64,000 nucleotides of DNA. Origin: Nereocystis luetkeana (taxonomy: Eukaryota; Sar; Phaeophyceae; Laminariales; Laminariaceae). The stretch lies in NCBI GenBank assembly GCA_031213475.1, contig JARUPZ010000021.1:4254438-4318437 (forward strand), written 5' to 3'. This document shows, one piece after another, positions 20,274 to 30,779 of the stretch (its first letter is position 1; each line of letters opens with the position of its first letter). Below the pieces are notes generated by a model. The model had not been told where the DNA came from. It ran no database searches and saw only the letters and a program-made list of their open reading frames with translations. The translations under genes and the position numbers were made by a program.

Positions 20274-20629
20274 GCAGCAGCGATGGCGACTCGATGTCGC
20301 CGGCGCTAATCCTCCCGTGTTTGGATGCTGAAACCACGCTCGCGGCCGCCGCTGCCTTCGCAACGTTTGAAGACGACGAGGAGGACGCTGAGACGCCTGC
20401 CGTAAAACGCTCGCGACGTGCCAAGCCACGCCCAGACTACAGAAAATCAACTTGGATGAAGATGCTACAGGCCGAAGCCAAGCTGTTGGACCCCACCTCA
20501 GACGAAGCCACGATCAACCAATACTATACAAAACCACTTTTAAAAATCAGAACCCATAATACACGTTATATATTTTCACCCACACTTTTCTGTAGCCCGA
20601 AAACTCACAAAATAAAAAGACAGAAATAA
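20078..20629 (+). CDS. Truncated transposase-like ORF inside the TIR element
   Basis: 183 codons. Residues 8-68 are Ser-rich, encoded by CAG/AGC repeats. Residues about 70-110 are Ala/acidic (FATFEDDEEDAETPAVKRSR). Residues 118-150 read RPDYRKSTWMKMLQAEAKLL then DPTSDEATINQYY, a W..ML...LLDP.S pattern that recalls regions before the catalytic domain of Harbinger-type transposases. After that the sequence runs into the right terminal region. No catalytic DDE residues are present. Probably non-functional or an accessory remnant. Confidence 0.45.
20106..20281 (+). repeat. CAG-type triplet repeat
   Basis: CAGCAGCA with CAACAGCACCAGCAG interruptions; about 175 bases, within the transposon ORF. 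Confidence 0.95.
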
Positions 20630-20813
20630 CGTCTCAAAAATTTCCCATAATACTTGGCCCTATTCTTATAAAAATCACCGTGTCAAAAAATTACATACAA
20701 GAACGTAAGAACTGAACCGGGAAATCGGGATGTTGTACCCCTCATCGTAACATCTTGACTTTGTAGTGCGGATCATAAAGACTGTATCTCTTGGCAGACA
20801 ACGGATTAGGCGC

Positions 20814-20925
20814 TATTACGGGGGGCCATAGTTAACAGGACCAAATATTGTTCGTAAAAATGGTTAAACATATAGGTTTTTATGTATACCATAGGTCCTA
20901 TTAACTATGGTCCCCCCCGTAATAG
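20814..20925. mobile_element. Family A element, intact
   Basis: Ends TATTACGGGGGGCCATAG and CCCCCCCGTAATA, with core AAATATTGTTCGTAAAAATGG. Confidence 0.9.
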
Positions 20926-21235
20926 TGAGGATATCGATCGTTTCGCCATGCCTCAAGGAATGGATGGCCACACCGAGAATCAGCGTCATCCCCAGTACAG
21001 ATTTTTGGCGGTTTCGCATAGGCTTTTAGTACGGAAATATTTTTTCGCGTGTGACGAGATTTGTTCGATTTGGCTTTTCTCGACGGCGTCAAAACTCGGA
21101 TTCGAAAACGTAGGGTTTTTTTTTTTGAAAGTGCGCTGTAAGCCACTCAGAAACGCGGTGGTCACATTTGGAGTCTGAAATATTTTCGAATGACCACAAA
21201 ACCGCCGATCGAATTAAAATCTGTTTTAGGGCTGG

Positions 21236-21351
21236 CCCAGCTCGTAGTAAATAGGACCAAATCTTGTTAGTAATAGTAAAAATAGGTAAATGTATTATAG
21301 TTTTTTTCTGCGTACCGTAGGTCCTATTTACTATGGTCCCCTGTACTACTA
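21236..21351. mobile_element. Family A element, left end truncated
   Basis: The left arm starts within CGTAGTAAATAGGACC. The right arm is complete (CTATGGTCCCCTGTA). Confidence 0.75.
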
Positions 21352-21434
21352 TTTTTAAATGGTATGCACCGAAGTACGGGGACCGCTTCTGTAGTAATAT
21401 TCCATACAAACGGTCCGTGCAAGTAGGGACAGAG

Positions 21435-21494
21435 AGTGGAATGGTACCTTTGGGTTAGGGTTAGGGTTAGGGTTATAGTGGAATGGTACCTTTG
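21435..21494 (+). repeat. Interstitial telomeric repeat flanked by 18-bp direct repeats
   Basis: Four GGTTAG units (the last is GGTTAT) at 21453-21476 lie exactly between two copies of AGTGGAATGGTACCTTTG (21435-21452 and 21477-21494). Confidence 0.9.
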
Positions 21495-21588
21495 TTCGGT
21501 ATTGGCCACACCTATGAGGAAAAAAAGAAGCGATCGCACTCCTGCGCGAGCTCAACACTGTTTTACGGTGCCTGGTAATGCCGGGTTA

Positions 21589-21790
21589 GGGGGGGGGGAG
21601 GGGAGGGTACTCGTTGTCGTGCATGGCCGTAGTCGTATGTATGACCATAGACCCTCGGCCTCCCTACAGTGCCGGGACGGAGCACGTCGGGTTTTCACCG
21701 ACGAGGCAGACATTGCTAGCTTGCACCAAGCGCGAAGCGAAACGTGAGGTGTTGGGCGAGTCGCTTGAAGGATGAGCTGTATGCATCCTG
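21589..21790 (-). repeat. Family B repeat, slightly 5'-truncated
   Basis: The tail is seen as G at 21590-21606. The body runs to GAGCTG and a partly duplicated ATGCATCC. Confidence 0.8.
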
Positions 21791-21811
21791 GATGAGCAGT
21801 ATCCATTTTAC

Positions 21812-21929
21812 TATTGCGGGGGGCTATATGAAATAAGACCTTCGGTAAACACAAAAAAGCTATCATGGTATATACTTCCCTGTTTTATCCACAATATTTG
21901 GTCCTATTTACTATCGTCCCCCGTAATAG
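21812..21929. mobile_element. Family A element
   Basis: Left end TATTGCGGGGGGCTATAT, diverged. Right end CTATCGTCCCCCGTAATA. Confidence 0.75.
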
Positions 21930-22037
21930 GGGGGGGAGGGGGTGTACACGATAGGGGGGGGTTATTATATCGCCGGACAGAGTGGTATGCATGTATGTTT
22001 TGAGCCTTTCAGTACCACACTACCAACACGCCTACAT

Positions 22038-22149
22038 ACTATTAGGGGGGCCATAGTAAATAAGACCTATGGTACAAACAAAAACCAATACATGCCCCCA
22101 CTTTTACTAACAATGTTTGGTCCTATTTACTATGCCCCCCCGTAATAGT
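22038..22149. mobile_element. Family A element
   Basis: Left end TATTAGGGGGGCCATAGTAA. Right end TTTACTATGCCCCCCCGTAA. A CCCCC insertion is in the core. Confidence 0.8.
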
Positions 22150-22202
22150 TTTATTCCCAAGCAACTCTTCCCCTTGACGGGATTGCACTCCTGAACGGGT
22201 CA

Positions 22203-22390
22203 ATACCAGGTAGTTACCAGGTACTGGTAATAGGTACCTGGTATCAGGTAACCCTTTTTACCAGGTAATCCTTTTTACCAGGTAACCCTTTTTACCAGGT
22301 AACCCTTTTTACCAGGTAACCCTTTTTACCAGGCAACCCTTTTTACCAGGTAACCCTTTTGACCAGGTAACCCTAGTTACCGGGTAACCC
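22203..22390 (+). repeat. 17-bp minisatellite TAACCCTTTTTACCAGG
   Basis: About eight consecutive copies with few changes follow a cluster of TACCAGGTA / TACCTGGTA inverted motifs. The same ACCAGGTA motif recurs singly all over the window. Confidence 0.9.
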
Positions 22391-22960
22391 CTGTGCGAGC
22401 GAGCTCAACGCTGTTTTACGGTAGAATAGACCAGGCATGAAACAGTGCGATACAAATCATAACTGTAAGCATATCGTACACCTGCCCCCTTCATTTGCCC
22501 TCCCCGATTGTTTTTTCTTTTTTTTTTCGAGTATTGCATAGCCCTTACTCGACCACCAGACTGGGATCAATTGCATCACCCAAACTTTCTGTCCCTCAAT
22601 CGTACTGCCGAGGGACAGCAGCTATATGTACAGCAGCTACGCACAGCAACATGGGAGACAGGCTGCGCATACCTCCCCACACGTCGGTACAGATAGATCA
22701 TCGTCTAGATCGGCTAGATCATCTAGATCCCGGCTTCCCGTCAAGAGATGCTGTTGCGGGATTTGAATTTGCAGCACGGAGGTCCTTGAGTAAATACTTC
22801 GGCCAAAGCACACTCCACTTAGGTGCGTTTTATCTCGAGAACTACGGCGTGGATCGAAAATGTCGTCTGAGAAGGAAAAAAAAAACGCGGTTGATGATGG
22901 GCGTTCCATCGATGCTACGTTTGTATTTTCGTAAAGATATTGGGAAGCCTCTCTTCCCAA
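22391..22960. other. Stretch without a recognised gene
   Basis: Contains AGATCATCGTCTAGATCGG-type GATC-rich sequence at about 22690-22730. Longer open frames have no family character. Confidence 0.35.
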
Positions 22961-22969
22961 GATTCGGGG

Positions 22970-23215
22970 CCTACCCGGTATCTATATACCAGGGGCCATC
23001 GGGACAGTACATATGCAACCTGTCCTACTGTAGTAGATCATGTAGATTATACGGCCCCCCACCGAGCAACATGAGCTAGATCATACATACCACACAGATC
23101 GTACATATCAGGAATAAATCTCTCTGTCTGCCCTGAACGATCTATATCATCGAAAGTGGTGGGAATGATCTGTAGATGATCTGGTCTGTAGATGATCTGG
23201 TCGATGTGTGGAAGT
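22970..23215 (+). repeat. Family E GATC-rich repeat
   Basis: Carries GGGACAGTACATATGCAACC, AGATCATGTAGATTATACGG, CACCGAGCAACATGAGCTAG and AGATCATACATACCACACAG, followed by GATCTGTAGATGATCTGG tandem units. Confidence 0.65.
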
Positions 23216-23965
23216 CTCTACCTGGTACACCGCAACGCAGTTCCCCCAGACTCTCCAAAAACTGAAGCAGGCAGAGAACAGTATGTGCGTATTTTACCGT
23301 TGGGGGGGGTGGGGGGGGGGGGGTGCTCTTTATCATGCATATCCGTAGTCGTGTGACCGGCGCGGGGGGGTGGGGGGGGGGGGGGGGAGGGCAAGCGCGC
23401 GCTAGAAAGGATCGCAACTTGACACGATGTCTGATCATACATGATAATGAACAAGGATATGAACCGGTATAAAATAAGGAGTATCTGGTATAAGGTGGGT
23501 GTATTCGTAGATCTTCATACTGCAGTCCAATACGATGAAATATAATAAAATGAGGAATAATGATATTCAAAATTGCTCCTCGCGTCAGAACTGAAACGGA
23601 TTTGACGCTGACAAAAGCGATAAGCGAGACCTCCGTTACCCCCCTGATGCCCACCGATCCCCCCCTCTTTCCCCTATCCCCGGGTTTCCAGGTATTCGGG
23701 CAGCGTACAACCATACTTGGGGGGCCCACCCTTCCATCCGTTTTGACCCCGGACTCGAAACGCCTCCAAATCGCTCCTGTGGAATTTTTTCGGCGTCTTG
23801 GCGTTGGGTGAAAACCAGTCGGTTGAGTAAAAGGGTCGGTATGAAGCATGACACGAGTAAGGGCAGGGGTGGAATCGATTTCGTGCAATATATACATATA
23901 TATATTGGAGGGGGAGGGGTGTGTTCTCGAAATCATGCATGGCGGTAGTCGTAAGGCGGGGCGGG

Positions 23966-24056
23966 GGGCGGGGGGAGGGGGGGGGGGGGGGGCATACTCA
24001 TATGTTGCTCGGCTATGTCAGTTGACCACTGACCACGCATCCCTTTCGAGACGGGG
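23966..24056 (-). repeat. Family C repeat
   Basis: G tract, GCATACTCATATGTTGCTCG, GTTGACCACTGACCACGCAT, CCCTTTCGAGACGGGG. Confidence 0.8.
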
Positions 24057-24227
24057 CGTGGAAAAGGGCTGTGATCGCGCTCACGTACATAACGCGCGCA
24101 AGACAATACCCCTCCTTCTGCTGGGTTGACTTTCCGACCCGTTTTTTTCTTCCTCTTTTTTCCCCCGAAATAGGGGGGGGGCAAACACAGGGGAGATGTT
24201 GGCAATATATAGTTATCTCCGTCTTAT

Positions 24228-24335
24228 GGCGGCCTTCGGAAAGTTCTCCGTTTCATGGTGAATTCGGAGAGACCTCCAAGTCGTGATGGGCTTTCGGAAA
24301 GATCTCCATGTGTGTGGTGGCTTTAGAGAGGGCTC
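24228..24335 (+). repeat. Degenerate ~35-bp tandem repeat
   Basis: Four units of TTCGGA(A/G)AG(T/A)(T/C)CTCC spaced 30-45 bases apart (CTTCGGAAAGTTCTCCGTTT, ATTCGGAGAGACCTCC, CTTTCGGAAAGATCTCC). Confidence 0.6.
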
Positions 24336-24776
24336 GATTTTTTGCGTTGGCCATGGGAAGGTCTCGTCGACATCTTTCCTTGGACGCGTCGCTCGGTTGT
24401 TTCCACGCCCCCCCCTTGCCGTCGAAAAAACTCATGCTGGAAAAATCGTCTGATGGGATGTGTGTTGAGTTGCGTGTTACGGGGGTCTATTGATAGTATC
24501 TGTCTGTCTGTTTTGTCTTTTTGTGTGTTCGTTTGTTTGTGTGTTGTGTTTTTTGTTTTGTTTTTTCGGAGCCTGTCCTGTGACCATGAACTCACAAAAT
24601 TTGGACGTGGCTTGATGCGAGAACAACAGCAGTGTATCACACAGTCTCCGGGCGAGCCGTGTATGTAGATGCCTCTCCTTTTTTTGTTTTCTCGGTCTCT
24701 GGTTCAATGGCGTTGCGGTTGTACGCCCCTCCCTCAATGAGATCGCGTAGCTTGGGGGGCGCTTGGGTGTGCCCTG

Positions 24777-24778
<2 letters not shown>

Positions 24779-24810
<32 letters not shown>

Positions 24811-24870
24811 ACTCGTTGTCATGTATGACCATAGACCTTCACATCCCTATAATGCCGGGACGGAGCACGA
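24779..24870 (-). repeat. Family B repeat, strongly 5'-truncated, long tail
   Basis: About 30 G, then TACTCGTTGTCATGTATGACC and AATGCCGGGACGGAGCACG, where the match stops. More G tracts follow to 24963. Confidence 0.8.
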
Positions 24871-25015
24871 GGGAGGGCAAGGGGCGAGGTGGAGAGGGAG
24901 AGGCGGGGGTAGGGGGTGGCGGGGGGGGGGGGGGGGGGTAGGAGGGGGGGGGGGGGGGCGGGGGCGTTTAATAGTTGGACAGCTGCGGCATTTAGATGGA
25001 TGTGTTACGGAGTTT

Positions 25016-25430
25016 TCTACACGTCGGACAGATCAGATCTTATCATATCAGATTGGACACAATAGTTCCCCATTTGACACGTCGGACTGATCAGATCAGA
25101 TCAGATTGGGCAGATCAGATCCCTATTTTACACATCTGACAGATCAGGTCAGATTGGACAGATCAGATCCCCATTTTACAGATAGGATAAGTCAGATCCC
25201 CATTCTACACATCGGACAGATAATATCAGATCAGATCAGATGGAACAGAACAGTTCCCCATTTTACAGATAGGACAGATCAGATCCCCATTCTACACATC
25301 GGACAGATCAGATCAGATCAGATTAATTTGATTGGACAGATCAGTTCCCCATGTTACAGATAGGACAGATCGGATTCCCATTCTACACATCGGACAGATC
25401 AGATCAGATCAGATTCCCATTTATTTCATG
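25016..25430 (+). repeat. GATCAGATCAGATC-rich tandem array
   Basis: Repeating blocks of GGACAGATCAGATC, CCCCATTTTACA(G/C)AT and CATTCTACACATC. High density of GATC sites. Confidence 0.9.
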
Positions 25431-25809
25431 ACCTACCATAATAGACCAGTCGGGGCCCATAGATCCCTGATCTACAGTATATTTGTGATTGATCAGTACG
25501 ATGTAGATCGTGCGTTGCCGGGTGGGTTGGATCTGTTCGAAACAGCTCTCTTGCGGCATGTGATGCTTGCCGGGCCGGGTGGGGTACGTGGTACGGCGCG
25601 GCTCTTTCGCACGAAAAACGTATCTCGAAACGGCAGATCGAGTACTTGTTCACTGGTCATCTACTGTACAGGTAGATCATGATCTGTAAGCTGTGGGCCA
25701 GCAGAGGCGCTGTAGAAAGAGCACCGGTTGGTACGATTGACATCGAAGACGTACGTAGAGCTGTACGGTTTTGTCGAAGAGGCGAGAGCGGGGAGGGGGA
25801 AGGGGTGTG

Positions 25810-25921
25810 TGGGGTGTACTCATGTCATGCATGGCCGTACGTAATCGTATGACCATAGACCCTTTGCATCCCGACAATGCCGGGACAGAGCAGGTCGGGT
25901 TTTCACCAACCTGGCAGGCGT
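25810..25921 (-). repeat. Family B repeat, 5'-truncated
   Basis: GTGTACTCATGTCATGCATGG to TTTTCACCAACCTGGCAGGC. The tail is a mixed G/T-G run rather than pure G. Confidence 0.75.
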
Positions 25922-25939
25922 TGGAGTGAAGGGGGATGG

Positions 25940-26420
25940 GGTTCGTAGAGACACCGCCCGGTCCTATAACCTTGAGCTCCCAACAACATAAAACAAGATG
26001 CGTTACGTTTGTTGCCAATGCTCGTGTGCGCGGTGGAGTGGATGGGGGGGGGGGGAAGGCCGCCGGGTCCCAAGTCTGAGCTTCCAATCACAGGGTGGGA
26101 TCGCTTTAATCTCTGCCAAGAGTCGTGTATCGGGAGGGGGGGGGGGGGGGGGGGGGGAGTACTAACCCTAAGCTTCCAATATCATGGTGAGTGTGTTTGA
26201 ATCGTTGTCAAGACACCGTGTGAGGGCAGGGGGGGGGGCGCCCCGTGCCGAGCCCAAGCCTTTAAAAAACAGCGCGGATGTGTTTCAATCGCTGTCAAGA
26301 CTCGTCTGCAGGGGGGCGGGGGGGAGGGGTAGCCCCGCCCTATAGCCTGCGCTTTTCAAGATGCAGCGTGGCGTAAGCATCTCCCCCGAGGCTTTGTCCT
26401 GAGAGGGGGAGGGGGAGGGG
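25940..26420 (+). repeat. ~105-bp degenerate tandem repeat
   Basis: Four to five units, each with a G tract, then GAGC(C/T)T(C/T)CCAA-like sequence, then TTTAATC(G/T)CTGTCAAGA-like sequence (TTTGAATCGTTGTCAAGA, TTTCAATCGCTGTCAAGA). Confidence 0.75.
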
Positions 26421-27178
26421 GGGTGAGTCTGAGCCCACACGCAAGATAGACTCCTTGTAGTAGACTGTGACGTTTCTTTCGACGGTCGGGAGGGTTGTAG
26501 AGGCGCGGCTTTTCGCGCCTATTATAGGCGGCAGGCGGTGTTTTTTTTCCTTTCTTTTTTCTGGCGGTAGGTAGATGGTGTCCCTCTCTTTTATTTTCGG
26601 CGATGGGTGTTTCTGTCGCCGCCGGTTTCGAGGTTTTGTTCCCCCTAAATGAACATCACCCGCGTTTAAACCGCGTGAAAATCAGAGCCTCGGGATAATT
26701 TTTGCAGAGGTACAAGGCTTAAGCTACTTTTGGAATCGGAGTTGGACGGGTATGATTTTTTTTCAGTGACATCAGGAAGAGTTAATGTTTTGGTCTATAG
26801 CTTGGTTGTCCCCGTCGGGTATATTATATATATATATATATACCCACCACGCGGATCCCCGCCTTCCCCCCCCTGTCGAGCACTCTCATGACTTTGGTTG
26901 ATGACGCATGGGAAAGTGTTTCAGGCTTTTAACAACCGAGGAATATTGATAAGACCTTGGCCCAGCTACGTACGCCGAAACAGATGGAAAACGTCTACCA
27001 GGTGTGAAGCTGTACAACGGCAGCCTTGTCGAGCACGAACGTGTCGGCTGTTCGTATAGTTTAGCCTATGCGGTCCCAGCCAAATGTTGAAGAGTGCTTG
27101 CCGGACCTAAACCGGACCATCAAACCGACGCCCTTGGTGTACACCTCATGCGAAGCCGAAATCGGGCCAGGCTCTTGC
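26421..27178. other. Stretch without a recognised gene
   Basis: Contains an ATATAT run at 26823-26841. No ORF with family character. Confidence 0.35.
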
Positions 27179-27315
27179 CATCATCGCGGTCGCCTGCAGA
27201 GGGCCGGTTGAGCTCAGCTGCCTCGGTGAGCGGCGGCTGTAGTGTTGGGCATCGCGGTCGCCTACATAAGAGCCTGTCGACCTGAGCAGCTGCCTTGGGT
27301 GTCGTGTTGGTGCCC
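27179..27315 (+). repeat. Two-copy degenerate tandem repeat, ~70-bp unit
   Basis: CATCGCGGTCGCCT begins each copy (27180 and 27249), and CAGCTGCCT(C/T)GG lies near each end. Confidence 0.7.
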
Positions 27316-27459
27316 GTTTTTTCTTCGAGCTTTATTTTTCGCGGTGTCTGCATGATTATCCGAGAGGAAAAAGCTACGTACGCCCCTCGCTTCTCTCGTC
27401 TCCCGCGTTCCCTTCCGTCGGGAACTCGTCTGGCCTATTCATAGATTTTCCTTGTTTTG

Positions 27460-27850
27460 GCCATCAGCGTGTTCGCTCGTAAAGACGCAGTCCTGCTCTG
27501 CGGAAAGCGAAACGCTCAGCTGGAGGCCGAAACGTCGCGTGATAAAGCCCGCCATTACTACTGGCGGTGCCCCGTTTTTTTTTCTGCGTACGTTCGTGCC
27601 CGTTTTCTCCCGCGTTTTTTTTTTTTTTTTTGTCCGTGGGAAAAGCGGTCGACCTGCTTGTTCTTTTTGGCCAGGTGTTCCTTCGGGCGCTTTCTTTTTG
27701 CCTGCCAGTGTATTCACTCGTAAGGATGCTGCCAGCGGCAGACTTCCCTCGCCAAAAACGAAACGCTCGGTCTCCCGAAACGTCCGCCGTTATAATCTTT
27801 GTGGTCGTTTTTTTTTTTCGAGTTTTGTTTATCGAGGTATTTCTGGAGAG
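27460..27850 (+). repeat. Two-copy degenerate tandem repeat, ~255-bp unit
   Basis: TTCGCTCGTAAAGACGC at about 27471 matches TTCACTCGTAAGGATGC at about 27713. Both are followed by AACGCTC, GAAACGTC, and a T run 110-130 bases on. The 185-codon open frame across it seems to be a by-product; I see no domain. Confidence 0.65.
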
Positions 27851-28206
27851 CTACGTACTACCTCTTTTTTTCCCGCTTTCTCCCGCGCTTCCATTTCCAT
27901 TTGCCGCCCTTGCTTGGCTTCGGTTCTTGGCCTCCCTCGTATGAACGCAACGCAGTTGCCGGTGTGCGGCCTGCTTTTTTTACTGAACACGAAACTTTAC
28001 GTTACGTGAAGCCACGCCTTCTGCTGTACTGCACTCGCTGAACGGTCGGTCGAGGGGGGGAGTGGTTGCGCGCGCGGGAGAGAGGGTCATCTCACTGCTG
28101 AGAGCGCGTCGTTCGTTTGATTCCACGGTCGGCCTGTTGCGTGCGTGTTGCACCGTTTTCCGTGCGTCATACATACAGGATAGTTTTGTGTATCTAACGC
28201 GTCGCT

Positions 28207-28207
<1 letters not shown>

Positions 28208-28254
<47 letters not shown>
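28208..28254 (+). repeat. (CTG)15 triplet repeat
   Basis: Uninterrupted CTG run of about 46 bases. Confidence 0.95.
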
Positions 28255-28255
<1 letters not shown>

Positions 28256-29381
28256 TATGTGTAGAGACTTACTTGCGGAAAATATTTGATTGCGAATGGT
28301 TGTGCATTTTTTGTGTCTGGTCTGCCTTCTTCTTCTCGTGGCGATCTGTTTTTGGGGCTATTCAAATTCCTTCAGGATTCAGTTTCTTCTTCGGCAAAAA
28401 AAAAAAAAACTCGAAAAAGCCACGACCGCGTCCTCGCGGCGGGGGCTTCACGCATGCCACCCGCCGCTCCCCGGGAAGTCTCTCGGTTCTGCTCGGTAAG
28501 GTCGGCGAGCAGTCGCATTCCCCCCGTCTGTAAAATTTGTATTCCGCTTCATCAAATACTATTAATAGAGTGACAATTTCAAGACAATACACGTGAGGAA
28601 GCCGTGATTTATGGCCTGATTACTGTATTTTGGCTTTTTTTGCCTGTTTCGAAAAATCTTCACAGTAATCATGATTATTTGAGATGATATTTAACCATGT
28701 GTAATCATGGTAAACACGCGAAAAACAACACGCCACGAGCAGTGTTTTTGCCCATGTGAGAAATCACAAGCAGATACATATATTTTTAGGACCTGAACAG
28801 CTTATACAGTAGTGGACGTGCGGCCTCCAAAACCTGACGCGTGTTGTTTTCGTGAGGGTATATAGGTACCACGCTCGGACCCGCGAAGAGTCACCACAAG
28901 CTTCGCTCTCTTTTGGTTGATCGACGTACCTCCTGCCGCTCCTTTGGCACAGCCAAACGCCTTCGTCAAGACGCCACCTTCAACCTCCACACGGCATGCC
29001 TCCTGCTCCCGCTTTTACCGCAGCGTCAAAATGCCGTCAGCAGGACACAACACACCGTACTTTACGTGGCGCTTGCGGACGTCGACAAGGAAGAAGTGTT
29101 GTTTTTTTAGACAGCTTCGTACTGAGCGTGATTGTTACTTTGTTTCTTGTTTGGTGTTGGTCGGTTTTTGACGCTGATGCACAAAGGGAGGTATAATTAG
29201 ATTTGGTTCACCAGGTATAGTTTTCGAAGCTGGAATTCCTTTTTTTTTCGAGGATTTGAATTCGGAATTGATTATACTGGAAAGACCGATCTAAAGCCAA
29301 CATTCAAAGCTCAAAAAATCTTTCCTTGGTCTGAGCTTTCAGAGTGTTTTATAAGAGGCGTTTTCACGCTCTTTTTTGTGG
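28255..29381. other. Stretch without a recognised gene
   Basis: Short ORFs only. The 28915-29110 stretch is less repetitive and could hold an exon, but no family is recognised. Confidence 0.3.
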
Positions 29382-29490
29382 TATTACGGGGGACCATATT
29401 AAATAGGACCTACGGTACACACAAAAACGTATATATTCGCTATTTTTACTAACTATATTTGGTCCTATTTGCTGGGGTCCCCCGTGATAG
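29382..29490. mobile_element. Family A element
   Basis: Ends TATTACGGGGGACCATATTA and GGGGTCCCCCGTGATAG. Confidence 0.85.
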
Positions 29491-30350
29491 TATGGTTGGA
29501 TAAAGGTCATCATGACTGTAAATCGAACAGGGGGACAATGCGATTTTCTCGTTCTATAGTCTGATTGAGCTGGTTGATGTGCTTTGTGTAACTGCCATTG
29601 ATTTACGGAGATTATGGTGGGTTTATTTGTCTCCTGTGGTGAGCTTGGTTTTCTCTAGCGTTTAGTATGGACGGTTTGTTTTCATTGATAATTAGTATCT
29701 GCGCGAGGGTTTCAATGGAGATTATTAGGATGTCTGCTCGAGGGTACTCGCGGTTTAGGCTAAACTATCGGAAAGATGCTTCCAGACCACGTCTACTCGA
29801 CTTCTCTCTCCGGTTTGGACGTGAGCGATATGATGGAGAAAATATGAGGTCATGTCAGAGAGAATAAGTATAGTAGTAGACCAATCAGCAGCAGTACCTA
29901 GGAGGGATTCACGTAATAAATGCTACCCAGAAGATAGCGACGGCAGAACGGGGGTGTGATGGAGAGAGGATGTTGGGGTCTATTCTTGTTCCGCCTCTCG
30001 GCACGGGAGAGACGTCCGTCAACAGCTAGCTTGAGGTGGATCAACTCTCCTTCCAAAACTCACCCGGATAAAATAGGAAGAGAACAAAAGGAGCAGCTTT
30101 TTTTTTTTTTTTTTCCTCATCCCATTTATTATCTTCGCACATCTTCTTCTCTCTCCTTCCAACTCGTAACTCAGATCCGGGGTCACATGGCAGGCTCTTC
30201 TCCCCCCTTCCCGCTACGGTACGTGCCTTCATTTTTATCGCGAGAAGATTTCAGCCTTTTCTTCTCTCGTCGACTCGCATCGAATTGTGCCTACCCACGC
30301 TGCAAGGCGCTCTCAACAATTGAATCCTTTTTTTATTTTTGCAAATAAAG
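29491..30350. other. Stretch without a recognised gene
   Basis: A T run at 30097-30113. No convincing coding frame on either strand. Confidence 0.35.
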
Positions 30351-30353
30351 TCA

Positions 30354-30437
30354 AAGTCCGACCCACCTGGGGCTCGAACCCTGGACTCAAACAAGTAGAA
30401 TTCGAGGTTAACCACTTGAACCACCGGGGCGACCGGC
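30354..30437 (-). ncRNA. tRNA-like sequence (degenerate tRNA or tRNA-derived SINE head)
   Basis: On the minus strand TGGTTCAAGTGG fits the tRNA A box and GGTTCGAGCCC the B box, at normal spacing. A D-stem GGTT/AACC and an anticodon stem CGAAT/GTTTG with loop TCTACTT can be drawn. The T stem has one mismatch (CAGGG/CCCAG). The acceptor stem pairs poorly and position 33 is not T, so it is unlikely to be a working tRNA. Confidence 0.4.
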
Positions 30438-30779
30438 TAGGTTTTGGAATAGCGAAACGAGCGAGTCGGGAGTGTCGCCCACTCCCCATCGCTCAGCCCG
30501 CCTTCGTCCCCCAGCTATGACACCATCAGAGACAAGCAATGTATTTTTTTTATATGCCTGAAAAATATAAGCCGATGTTCTAGCACAACGAGTCTCTACC
30601 TCGGCACCATCCAGCTGCCCCTCAGGGTACGCACAGCAGTCTCCTTTCGCCACCCCGGCGTCCATTGCAGTTCTGTTTTATTCTCGGTTCCTACATGGTT
30701 TCCGTAGTTAAGACCCGCGCGCGTGCTAGAGCGGGCCCGTATAACGCCGAGGACTGTAGATGTCTAGGAGATACGTGTC

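Larger units (their letters stand above)
19739..20659. mobile_element. 921-bp DNA transposon with 39-bp perfect TIRs (PIF/Harbinger-like?)
   Basis: The termini 19739-19777 and 20621-20659 are exact inverted repeats, beginning GGCCAAGTATTATGGGAAAT. Inside lie a 54-bp perfect palindrome and an ORF (20078-20629) whose middle resembles the N-terminal part of transposase-like proteins. The element is too short for a full DDE transposase, so it is probably an internally deleted, non-autonomous derivative. The PIF/Harbinger assignment is a weak inference. Confidence 0.7.

Noticed and set aside
20078-20629. Ser-rich frame as a host gene
   Set aside because: It lies wholly within the exact terminal inverted repeats of a transposable element and its end runs into the right terminal region.
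22255-22390. Possible CRISPR-like array because of regular spacing
   Set aside because: The repeats are contiguous with no unique spacers, and the genome is eukaryotic; it is a 17-bp minisatellite.
23142-23936. 264-codon minus-strand frame
   Set aside because: Composed of Family E, G-tract and Family C-adjacent sequence; no domain, and segments are shared with dispersed repeats.
25016-25430. Possible CRISPR-like or origin array of GATC repeats
   Set aside because: Units overlap irregularly with no unique spacers; a degenerate tandem repeat is the simpler reading.
27452-28009. 185-codon plus-strand frame with Phe runs
   Set aside because: Spans a two-copy tandem repeat and T runs; no conserved motif seen.
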